From positions 187,527-251,526 of the forward strand of contig NZ_LFKO01000001.1 of assembly GCF_001265075.1 (NCBI RefSeq): 64,000 bases of DNA. Direction: 5' to 3'. Made by a program: the position numbers and the translations under genes. The DNA is from Salinicoccus sp. YB14-2. Lineage in GTDB: Bacteria; Bacillota; Bacilli; Staphylococcales; Salinicoccaceae. The notes beneath the pieces are model-generated. The model was given only the letters and a program-made list of their open reading frames with translations. It was not told where the DNA came from and did no database searches. Below are positions 8,183 through 16,148 of this stretch, piece after piece (position 1 is the first letter of the stretch; every line of letters begins with the position of its first letter).

Positions 8183-9151
8183 CTATTCCAACGACGCCAA
8201 TATTTCTTTGATCTGCCGCCTCGCCTTCGCCCCTTCCAATATCGGATACTGGGGAAAGACGTGGTTCATCATCGGATATTCATAGTATTCATTGTCCACT
8301 CCGGCCGCATCCAGCATGCCCGCAAACTGACGTGCATCGGGCAGACATATTTCCCGTTCACCGACGAACATGTGAAATTTCGGCAGCCCCGTCAGCTCAC
8401 CGTGAATCGGTGATACTTTGTAATAGTCAAGCGCAGAATTCCCTGCCCATATACGGCCGATGATCTTTAGATTATCCGGTCGGAGCATCGGGTCCATCTT
8501 CGCGTATTTCTCCATATCCGGGTGGCTCAGACTGACGTCCAGCCACGGTGATATGACAATGAGCCCTTTTGGTTTCGGCAGTTCTGTCGTCGCGAGCCAC
8601 TGCGAAAAGCCGATCGCAAGCCCGCCGCCTGCAGAATCGCCGACGATGACCATCTCTTCACTGCACTCTTCCATCAGGTTTTTGTATAACTGTTCCACTG
8701 AATCATACGCCTTATCATAAGAGAATTCCGGCGTCTTCGGATAGATTGGAACGATGAATTCCTGACCGGTGTCCTGGACCATTTTATCGATGAACAGCCA
8801 GTGGAACGGTGACGGCTGATGGATATAACCGCCGCCGTGCAGATAAAGGACACGTCTTCTGCTTTCTTTGTCCCGTGGAATGATCCTGTACACTTTCATT
8901 CCTGCATCATAATAATGTTCAACTTTCGATCGCATGAGATTTTCACGGATTTTATGCTCTTTCCTGTTTTCCTTGAAGTTTCTCGCAAGCATTTTGGAAT
9001 CCACTTCTTCCAAATCGAAGTTGAAGGCCCTGATCAAGTCTTCTACAATCTTGCTGCCGATACTCCGTTTCTCCACAAATCTTGCACGTCCTGCATAAAC
9101 AATCGCACCCGCACCGGCTAACAGCAGAGAAGTTTTAACTGCGTGTTTCAT
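8183..9151 (-). CDS. Alpha/beta hydrolase, hormone-sensitive lipase type
   Basis: The product is 322 residues from the preferred start. An N-terminal hydrophobic stretch (about 8-22) suggests a membrane anchor. The oxyanion motif HGGGY (105-109), the nucleophile motif GDSAGG (171-176), an acid in the VGEREICLPD region and a C-terminal His (NHVFP) form the HSL/family IV esterase set. The ATG at 9151 has AAAGGG seven to eight bases upstream. An in-frame ATG at 9178 would add nine residues but has no good ribosome site. It is the third gene of an operon after the acyltransferase and the zinc-ribbon membrane protein. It probably hydrolyses or makes an ester linked to them. Confidence 0.85.
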   Translation of the reverse strand: MKHAVKTSLLLAGAGAIVYAGRARFVEKRSIGSKIVEDLIRAFNFDLEEVDSKMLARNFKENRKEHKIRENLMRSKVEHYYDAGMKVYRIIPRDKESRRRVLYLHGGGYIHQPSPFHWLFIDKMVQDTGQEFIVPIYPKTPEFSYDKAYDSVEQLYKNLMEECSEEMVIVGDSAGGGLAIGFSQWLATTELPKPKGLIVISPWLDVSLSHPDMEKYAKMDPMLRPDNLKIIGRIWAGNSALDYYKVSPIHGELTGLPKFHMFVGEREICLPDARQFAGMLDAAGVDNEYYEYPMMNHVFPQYPILEGAKARRQIKEILASLE

Positions 9152-9211
9152 CCAATCATCCCTTTCAATTCCTGACATCCATATGAAAATACTGAGACAT
9201 GATAAATCCTT

Positions 9212-9877
9212 TTATAAATGGAACCGTCTGCCGAGCTGTGTCATAAACGTCTGGTTGGCAAATACGACAAGCAGCACAAATATCGTCACTGTGAATGACC
9301 CTGCTGTCACACTCGGCCAGAGCACAGTCGCCACTCCCGTAATATAGAATATGAGCGGCACAAAGCCCATCGCAAGCATCATCAGCAAAAAACTGAAATA
9401 CCCCGTCCAGTTCAGACGCACCCTTAGGATGCTGATGGACAGAAGCAGTATACCTGCGATAATTAGAAATGGCACGACATAATTCACCGACCACTGGAGA
9501 TTGCCGGACATGAAATCGATGACCAGCAGCAGTATCGTCAGACTGATGACCTGTGCAGTAATCTTACCACCGATATGTGACGCTGACAGTATCGTATGGC
9601 TCAACGACACGAGCACATAAAATACCGCAACAGCGACGTAGAACACCCATAAAAACTGGGGGATGACAATCAGGTTGATCGCAAAACAGATCAACACCGC
9701 AAGAGACCCGAGCAGTATCGCAAGCCTTGAAATACGCGTCCGTATTTTCTGTTCTTTAATATCATACTCCGGATACCATACCGTCACCTGAGAATCTTCC
9801 GCTTCCACAATTGTCTCGCGGCATAACGGACATACATCCTGACTCGTCGTGATATCACAATTCGGGCATTGATTCAT
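9212..9877 (-). CDS. Zinc-ribbon multi-pass membrane protein (DUF6320-like)
   Basis: This 221-residue protein has an N-terminal zinc ribbon made of CPNC (4-7) and CPLC (16-19), then about six membrane helices from residue 50 to the end. I believe it is the DUF6320 family, usually found beside a condensation-type acyltransferase. Its ATG overlaps the acyltransferase stop by four bases (ATGA), indicating translational coupling. It may form a membrane platform for the acyltransferase and the downstream esterase. No enzymatic motif is visible. Confidence 0.75.
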   Translation of the reverse strand: MNQCPNCDITTSQDVCPLCRETIVEAEDSQVTVWYPEYDIKEQKIRTRISRLAILLGSLAVLICFAINLIVIPQFLWVFYVAVAVFYVLVSLSHTILSASHIGGKITAQVISLTILLLVIDFMSGNLQWSVNYVVPFLIIAGILLLSISILRVRLNWTGYFSFLLMMLAMGFVPLIFYITGVATVLWPSVTAGSFTVTIFVLLVVFANQTFMTQLGRRFHL

Positions 9878-11151
9878 TCATTTTCACCCCATTCGTTCGA
9901 ATAGACTGTAATATCCAGCCCGGTTATTTTTCTCAGCCGCCTGAAAAACGCCTGAATGATTTCCCGTTCCTCAATCGACCGGGCAAATGTAATCGTGAGC
10001 TTGTCATTCACTGTACCAAGCCCGCAGTTGATCGGACTTTTCCGTGTCGGATACAAAATGACTTCCATCCGGTCCACATACGGCTTCATCGATTCCGGCA
10101 ATTTAGTATTGCCGAGATTCGACAGCGTCATCGTCTTCGCCCGTTCCCCGATCTGATTGAAACCGAATTTCATCAACGGGTATTTAATAAAGACCGGGAC
10201 ACCCCGGATCCACAAACTTTTCTGCAGGGAGACGAAGCGGTTGATGCCGGTCTGCAGCGTGTCCTGATCGGTTTTCTTAATCAGCTGACCGGTGACATCT
10301 GCGATAATATCTTCCAGATGCATATAGCCGTCCATCTGCACGCCAATATTTGCCACCGAGAAGAAATTTCTCAATGTCGTCGATGGAAACTGCTTACGCA
10401 GACTGACCGGCAGGGCAATGGACACCTGGCCGTCGGTCAAATCCTTTGTCATTCTTTCATCATGCACCACTTCAATCAGCACACTCGTCAAAAACCCGGT
10501 CACTGTCGTCCCCCTGCTTTTGGCAAAAGCATTGAGCTTACCGGCATCCATCACGCCGTGAATGACGTTGATGCCCGGCGGCTCAAACGACGTACCCTGG
10601 ATCTGATACGCCTTGCCCGGCCGCTTCCCGGGCCGCGTCACCGCATGGGACGTCGCATGTTTTTCAAAGCTGTCCTCCACCTCTTCAGGTTTCGGAGTAT
10701 CTTCCGGACTGAGCACCAGCCCTTCTGTCTCCACCGCTTCACCTTTCTCTTTCAAGTACTGGAAGATCAATGTTTTCAAAAATTCCACCGCCCCTCCGCC
10801 ATCGGTGAGCGAATGGAATATTTCGACCGAAATCCGCCTTTCAAAATAAAGGACCCGTATCAGGTAGGCATTGTTTTCCTTCCTGTCGATCGGTGTGCAT
10901 GGATGTTCTTTCTCAGGCTTGACGATCAGCTGTGCGTCATTGTGTTCCATGAAGTCCCAGAACAACCCTTTACGCACCCGGACTGTGAGTGCCGGAAAAC
11001 GCACCGCAACAATATCCAGCGCCTCCTGCAAATATTTCGGGTCTACTTTTTCATTCAGTATCATCGACACTCTGAACACCGATGAGTTCGTCGCATCCGA
11101 CACTGCATGAAATATCTTCCCTGTATTATCAATTCTGTACCACTGATCCAT
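9874..11151 (-). CDS. Alcohol acetyltransferase / condensation-domain-like acyltransferase
   Basis: This 425-residue protein of the CoA-dependent acyltransferase fold has the catalytic HxxxDG motif as HSLTDG (113-118) and a conserved DGQVSIALPVSLR stretch later on. The chosen start is ATG 11151, with GGGAGG at good spacing. An upstream in-frame extension of 40 codons would run through the terminator of the next gene and is unlikely. It heads the three-gene operon with the zinc-ribbon membrane protein (4-bp overlap) and the HSL-type hydrolase. The likely activity is transfer of an acyl group from a thioester to an alcohol, perhaps a lipid; the substrates are unknown. Confidence 0.8.
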   Translation of the reverse strand: MDQWYRIDNTGKIFHAVSDATNSSVFRVSMILNEKVDPKYLQEALDIVAVRFPALTVRVRKGLFWDFMEHNDAQLIVKPEKEHPCTPIDRKENNAYLIRVLYFERRISVEIFHSLTDGGGAVEFLKTLIFQYLKEKGEAVETEGLVLSPEDTPKPEEVEDSFEKHATSHAVTRPGKRPGKAYQIQGTSFEPPGINVIHGVMDAGKLNAFAKSRGTTVTGFLTSVLIEVVHDERMTKDLTDGQVSIALPVSLRKQFPSTTLRNFFSVANIGVQMDGYMHLEDIIADVTGQLIKKTDQDTLQTGINRFVSLQKSLWIRGVPVFIKYPLMKFGFNQIGERAKTMTLSNLGNTKLPESMKPYVDRMEVILYPTRKSPINCGLGTVNDKLTITFARSIEEREIIQAFFRRLRKITGLDITVYSNEWGENE

Positions 11152-11257
11152 CCATACACCTCCCGTCAGACATGTTCTCTTCTTATACTTCCATTCAATT
11201 TTACCATGCTCAAACCTTTTAAAGTAATTATGTGGGACACCTGTCACAAACAAAAAG

Positions 11258-11290
11258 CAGCCATCGTTCACCAGGAGGTGCGATGGCCGG
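11258..11290 (-). terminator. Terminator of the exonuclease gene
   Basis: On the minus strand CCATCGCACC...GGTGAACGATGG forms a stem followed by CTGCTTTTTG. It lies 22 bases past the exonuclease stop. Confidence 0.65.
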
Positions 11291-11311
11291 ATTCAACGGT
11301 TTTTATTTTAA

Positions 11312-11902
11312 TTATCTGGCTCTTGATCCTCGCTTTTTCGTGTAGCCGTTTCTGCCGAGAGTCCCCAGCTGATAGTTATAATGATTGTTGAAATCTTCGA
11401 TGCTCAAGTTGTTCTCCTTCAAAATATTATATGTGATGTGGCCTGCCATCCTCGCATCTGCCAGCGCGTTATGATGGTTGTCCGTCTTCACATTGAAATA
11501 CTCCGCCATCCGGACGAGTTTGTGCGACGGCAATTGGTATATCGACTTTGAAAGCCTGTAGGAGCATATATAATTGAGCGGCGGAATTTCCAGTCTGTAC
11601 TTGTTGTATGCGTCCTGGATGCCGTACATATCAAACTGGGAGAAATGCGCCACCATGATATCATTGCCGATGAACGATTCTACATCTCCCCGGAGTTCCG
11701 GAAACGTCGGCTGACCCATAACATCCGCTTCTGTGATGCCGTGAATATCTATATTCATATAAGAAAAGTAATCCACTTCAGGGTTCATCAGCGAATAAAA
11801 TTCATCGATGATCCTGCCCTCTTCAAACTTGACCATTCCGATGGAACAGATTGAACTTCTTTCATTATTGGCCGTTTCTATATCGAGCGCCACGTATTTC
11901 AT
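11312..11902 (-). CDS. DEDDh 3'-5' exonuclease (DnaQ/PolC-epsilon type)
   Basis: This stand-alone exonuclease of 196 residues has the Exo I motif DIET (7-10, both acids present), the HGIT segment, Exo II around VAHFSQFD and Exo III HHNALADA with the catalytic His and Asp. The C-terminus is basic (KKRGSRAR). The start chosen is ATG 11902, seven bases after AGGAGG; ATG 11905 is also possible. The enzyme should degrade DNA or RNA from the 3' end with two metal ions, and proofreading or RNA turnover are both possible. Neighbours give no further clue. Confidence 0.85.
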   Translation of the reverse strand: MKYVALDIETANNERSSICSIGMVKFEEGRIIDEFYSLMNPEVDYFSYMNIDIHGITEADVMGQPTFPELRGDVESFIGNDIMVAHFSQFDMYGIQDAYNKYRLEIPPLNYICSYRLSKSIYQLPSHKLVRMAEYFNVKTDNHHNALADARMAGHITYNILKENNLSIEDFNNHYNYQLGTLGRNGYTKKRGSRAR

Positions 11903-11949
11903 CATTCTGCCTCCTGTCATCATTTCTTATTATAACGTCAAAGAGACAA

Positions 11950-13287
11950 TTACACAAAATACAGGATTACAATCAGCGCATATCCGATAAACCATAAACA
12001 TAGGCTGTACAGTATATTATGCTTTGCCATTGTGAAAATGCTCTTCCCTGCCAGACTCGACATCAGCAGATTGACCCCGGTGAACGGGGACAGATTGACG
12101 GTGACCGTCCAGTTGAGGAGCAGACCTGCAGCGATATAATAATGTTCACTCACATCCATATCCATGCTGAGCACGGCGAGTGAGGCAATGGTAATCGTGA
12201 TGATCGGATGTACACTTAAAAATGACAATCCGATAATCAGCACCGCGAATATCGGAATGAGCAGCAGCACGTGATTCACACCTGCCGCTTCAAGCACATT
12301 GATCAGGAACGTCTCGAATCCGATGACTAAGAGAGATGTACCGAACACACCGGCGCTGATGAAGACCAGCAGCTCGTTACCCATGTTTGGAATCCGTTCC
12401 TGTGTATAGTTTTTCAAACCTTTTACAACTTTTTCGACACCGCCGATAGCTGTACTCCACACAACAAAGAGTACAAATGCAACGATCGGAATGATATTGA
12501 CGATGGCAAAACTGCTGAAGATATCGAGTGCGATAATCAGTCCGGTCATGAATAGCATGATCATCCCGAGCTCCACGATCCGTCTCTTGCTGTAGTACAC
12601 CGGAGGTGACTCCGGTATTTCTTTATATTTATTATCTTTGAATAAAAACCATTCACCGATAAGGCTGACTGATGAGAGTGTGAGACCGTATGCCGCAATG
12701 GTGATCCACTGAACTTCAAAATAAGACAGGATGACTGCAATGGAGATGAAGTAAGGCGACCAGACGAAAGCCAGGGCAAACCCGCGGTTTAGCGCGGCCA
12801 TGCGCATTACCTTATGATCTTTGAACTGGTCGGTGTCAGTCAGATAATACAGTATCGGCAGCGTGCCGACGTTCAGCACGGAACCAATTGTAAACGTCCC
12901 GAGCTTCATAGCATTATATGACTGCTTCGTATTTTTGAAAGAAGACTGCAAAAGACCGGTAATATCTTTTAAATATCTTGGTGAAGTGATCGGTATCGAG
13001 AGTAGTGGCACGAAAATGAAAATCATCAGAACTGCAGTATTCATCAGCAGCCCTTCTACGACGTCATCCATCGTCCCGCCGATGATATAGAAAATTACAG
13101 CGGTCACGTTCAATTTGATGACAACGATTAAAGGCACCCTGCTCAAGTAAGGCAGATAACTGATGAGCGCCAGTGCGATGAATACAGCAATGGCGATTTC
13201 AATTCCCGGAATATCCACGAACAGAGATGTTAAAAACATGAGCCCCATGCCGAGGACGAAAAACGGTCTGAAGAATTTTATTGTCAT
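11950..13287 (-). CDS. Polytopic membrane transporter, unrecognised family (copy 1)
   Basis: This 445-residue protein has about 11-12 membrane helices. Shared landmarks with the gene at 14694 are ALAFVWSP in the first half and SVHPIITI followed by LSPFTGVN in the second half, so the two are paralogs. The layout is reminiscent of the ion transporter (IT) superfamily of anion carriers, but I cannot name the family. GGAAG precedes the ATG. It lies downstream of the HsdR-like pseudogene on the same strand, separated from it by a terminator. Substrate unknown. Confidence 0.6.
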   Translation of the reverse strand: MTIKFFRPFFVLGMGLMFLTSLFVDIPGIEIAIAVFIALALISYLPYLSRVPLIVVIKLNVTAVIFYIIGGTMDDVVEGLLMNTAVLMIFIFVPLLSIPITSPRYLKDITGLLQSSFKNTKQSYNAMKLGTFTIGSVLNVGTLPILYYLTDTDQFKDHKVMRMAALNRGFALAFVWSPYFISIAVILSYFEVQWITIAAYGLTLSSVSLIGEWFLFKDNKYKEIPESPPVYYSKRRIVELGMIMLFMTGLIIALDIFSSFAIVNIIPIVAFVLFVVWSTAIGGVEKVVKGLKNYTQERIPNMGNELLVFISAGVFGTSLLVIGFETFLINVLEAAGVNHVLLLIPIFAVLIIGLSFLSVHPIITITIASLAVLSMDMDVSEHYYIAAGLLLNWTVTVNLSPFTGVNLLMSSLAGKSIFTMAKHNILYSLCLWFIGYALIVILYFV

Positions 13288-13365
13288 ATGTAACTTCCTT
13301 AATCAGTTTTTAAGCTTATAATACCGTATTCACTGTGGATGGGACAATAAACCGATTTGAACGTA

Positions 13366-13399
13366 AAAAAACAGTGATGCGTCCCCGGACCACTGTTCC
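13366..13399 (-). terminator. Terminator of the HsdR-like pseudogene
   Basis: AACAGTG and CACTGTT flank a 14-base loop and are followed by seven T on the minus strand. It lies 15 bases past the restored stop. Confidence 0.85.
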
Positions 13400-13413
13400 T
13401 GATACTTCACTGA

Positions 13414-14495
13414 TTATATGAACCTCGCAATGACTTCGTTGATTTCCTTCTTGTATCCCAGCAGGTCCATCGGTGTTTCAAAGTCGAAACTCGTCTTCTT
13501 TTCATCGTTCAAAATAAAAGAGTTGCGGGATTTCGTAAAGTAGATCCTGACTGCTCATTTCCTGATATTATCATCAATCAGGATGTTGAAATAACTCCGG
13601 TTATCCCTGTAGAACACCCGCTTCACATCGATGATATCTGCAGAAAGAACCTTGATGATGGCGTAGCTTTCCAGTTCCTCAGGAGTCGTCACCACAAGTT
13701 TCTCGTCTTTCTTTTTAGTCTCCTCCTTCTCCTGGATATCATCCAGAACATCTTCTTTGATCTTCACTTTGGATTCACCGCTCGTATTGAGGGCGGCATT
13801 CAGTTTGTCGGTAACCCGCTCATTGATCATGACATTGAGAGTATGTTTGACCGTGGAATTGAACCTGTCGATGACCGTCTTGATCTTGACGCCATCATAT
13901 ACATTATTCAGTATGTACTTCACGAAGTCATCCGAAGGCGACTCCATCTGTTCTTTCAAGTAATTTTTGATCAGGTTGACGTATTTCAATTCATAGGCAG
14001 AACTTGATATATTTTCAACATTGAAGTTCTCTTTTGTGAACTTGAAGATTTCCTTTATCTGATGGTCCTTCAATTCCAACAGGTTATAGACCAGAAATGG
14101 TTTCGTATCCATCTTATTAGGCTGTTCCAGATCAGTGAAAAACCGGTACTCGATGCCATTGGTCAAAATGCCGAACTTTGATGAACTTGTACCATAGTAT
14201 CTGAACAGCTGTGAAACATGGTTGGTGAGCTGCTCATTCACAGGCTTGCACTCGATCAGTATCGTCGGTTCATTATTATCCATGATTGCGTAGTCGACTT
14301 TCTCCCCTTTTTTAATGCCGACATCCTCAATGAATTCAGGTGTGAATTCCAGCGGGTTGAACACATCATACCCGAGTGTTTGAAAGAACGGCAGTATCAG
14401 AGTGCCGTCTTTGTCGCTTCCTCTGTAGTGACACTTCCCTTCAATTTATCGACCCTTTTCGACAGTGCTTCAACCTTTGTAACAAACTCCTCCAT
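13414..14495 (-). pseudogene. HsdR N-terminal-like restriction nuclease, two lesions
   Basis: The reconstructed product of about 360 residues belongs to the small proteins resembling the nuclease domain of type I restriction HsdR. It has the PD-(D/E)xK core as VDYAIM followed by ILIECKP. Two lesions are seen. Near 14400 the N-terminal 30 codons (MEEFVTKVEALSKRV onward) run in another frame, with an apparent extra CT in CACTCTG. An in-frame TGA at 13555-13557 precedes 46 further sensible codons (AVRIYFTKSRNSFIL) ending in TAA at 13414. The residue before AVRIYF is probably a lost Trp. The start ATG at 14495 follows GGAGGGG. With two independent lesions this is most likely a genuine pseudogene. 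It has no partner methylase nearby. Confidence 0.8.
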
Positions 14496-14616
14496 CCATA
14501 CCCCTCCATATTATCTTTTATTTTAATGATATCACTAAAATTTCAAAATAATAGAAATATTTTACTTTAAATGAGAATCTCTAATTGCTCATTCTTTTTA
14601 GAATGGTTGAACACCT

Positions 14617-14646
14617 TTGGCAAATTCTATACATCTGTCATATAAT
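14617..14646 (+). promoter_or_regulatory. Strong SigA promoter
   Basis: TTGGCA and TATAAT are separated by 18 bases. Transcription would begin near 14653, which places the TTG at 14646 upstream of the transcript and supports the later TTG at 14694 as the start of the transporter gene. Confidence 0.75.
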
Positions 14647-14693
14647 TGGTAGATATATTCCCACACACATTTATTGCGAAAGCAGGTTTTACA

Positions 14694-16070
14694 TTGAATA
14701 TCCTATACAATCAGACTTTACTCAGGAACTTCTATTCCATATATGCCGCTTTGTTCATTCTTTTTCTCATTTATTTTTTCAGTGGCATCGAGTCACTCGG
14801 AGTATTCGTGGAATATCTGGCAATCGGTGTGCTCATCATATCCTGGATTTTCAGTTCCAGACTGTTCAAGATGATCGGTGGTCTTTTCGTCGCCGCCGGA
14901 GTCATATTTACGCTCACATCCGGTGGAGGCATCGGAACAATCATCAGCAATTCGACAAGCAATCTGCCCCTTCTAATGTTCTTCAGTCTGCTGCCATGGA
15001 TTGGTACAGTCGTGAAAGTCGGCGGACTCGATGAAAGCATCACGGACATGATTCAGGACCGGAAGAACAGGGTCGATAAAATATACGGAAGCAGCGTCTT
15101 CACGACCTACTTCCTTGGAATCTTTCTAAATATATCGGCCATCTACATCATCCAGCGGGTGTTGAACGATTTGTTCAAAAGAGCACCTGTCACTTTAAAG
15201 AATGAATTCATCATCAAATCCACGCTCAGGGCGTTTGCACTTGCGGTCATTTGGAGCCCGCTCGAAGTCATCGTCGGACTGACTGTAGACTCGACAAGTG
15301 TTTCGTATTTCACACTGCTACCGTGGCTCTTGCTGACATCAGTCATTGTCGGTGTGACTGAAGTTCTGCTGACCCGGCACGAGTTCAAAGGCTTCACCAT
15401 AGATGCACCGTTCGATGAAATAAACGGCTCGGCGCTTCGGAAATCCATCATCAAGATGTTAATATTGCTCGTCAGTTTCCTTTCAGTCGTGATGTTCTTC
15501 AATATGAATTCAGATCTTGATTTCGTTTTGACAGTCGCATTGATTATCGTTCCATTTTCTTTCGTTGCGGCATTCGTCATGAAACGTTTTCCAATCTTCC
15601 TCAAAACAGGATGGAGTACGTGGCAGACTCATAATAACCACATGCAGAACTTTTCAGTGCTGTTCCTGTCACTCGGCATCTTTTCCGGCGGATTCAACAG
15701 CAGTTTCGTTCCAGAACTGATGCAGCAGGTATTCGGCTATGTCGATTCATTTCTTATACTGATACTGCTGCTGATCATGTTGGTCATTTACGGTCTCGCC
15801 ATGATCGGAGTCCACCCGGTCGCCACCCTTGCCATACTGTCAGAAGTGCTGGTACCTGTCATGACAGCTGAAAATGCACTGTCCATCGGAATTGTGATGG
15901 TTGTCTGCGGTATGGGTATATCCGCTGCAGCGCCGTATGGTGTCAATGCGACAATGACAGCACAAAGTATGAACATCAACCCTTACAGAATCACTAAAAT
16001 GAACATGGGCTTTTCACTCAGAATGGGACTGACCGGTATTCTGATCGCAATAATCGCCCTCGTGATATAA
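14694..16070 (+). CDS. Polytopic membrane transporter, unrecognised family (copy 2)
   Basis: This protein of 458 residues has about 12 membrane helices. It shares AFALAVIWSP and GVHPVATL plus a Pro/Gly-rich PYGVNATM segment with the gene ending at 11950. The two copies are clearly diverged and transcribed on opposite strands, away from the pseudogene between them. The start is TTG 14694 (AGCAGG seven bases upstream), chosen because a strong promoter ends at 14646. The fold resembles IT-superfamily anion carriers, with a helix break at the WSP motif in each half. Substrate unknown. Confidence 0.6.
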   Translation: MNILYNQTLLRNFYSIYAALFILFLIYFFSGIESLGVFVEYLAIGVLIISWIFSSRLFKMIGGLFVAAGVIFTLTSGGGIGTIISNSTSNLPLLMFFSLLPWIGTVVKVGGLDESITDMIQDRKNRVDKIYGSSVFTTYFLGIFLNISAIYIIQRVLNDLFKRAPVTLKNEFIIKSTLRAFALAVIWSPLEVIVGLTVDSTSVSYFTLLPWLLLTSVIVGVTEVLLTRHEFKGFTIDAPFDEINGSALRKSIIKMLILLVSFLSVVMFFNMNSDLDFVLTVALIIVPFSFVAAFVMKRFPIFLKTGWSTWQTHNNHMQNFSVLFLSLGIFSGGFNSSFVPELMQQVFGYVDSFLILILLLIMLVIYGLAMIGVHPVATLAILSEVLVPVMTAENALSIGIVMVVCGMGISAAAPYGVNATMTAQSMNINPYRITKMNMGFSLRMGLTGILIAIIALVI

Positions 16071-16113
16071 AAAAAGACAGGATAACCAAATACATGGATA
16101 TCCTGTCTTTTAA
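16071..16113. terminator. Bidirectional terminator
   Basis: A 13-bp stem AAAAGACAGGATA / TATCCTGTCTTTT separates the convergent transporter and ltaS genes. Confidence 0.9.
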
Positions 16114-16148
16114 GCTTCAGTAGTCTTATTTTAATATAAATCACTCAT

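Noticed and set aside
9165-9494. 109-codon minus-strand frame overlapping the zinc-ribbon membrane protein gene
   Set aside because: It is a shadow of the better-supported gene at 9212-9877, which has a zinc ribbon, membrane helices and translational coupling.
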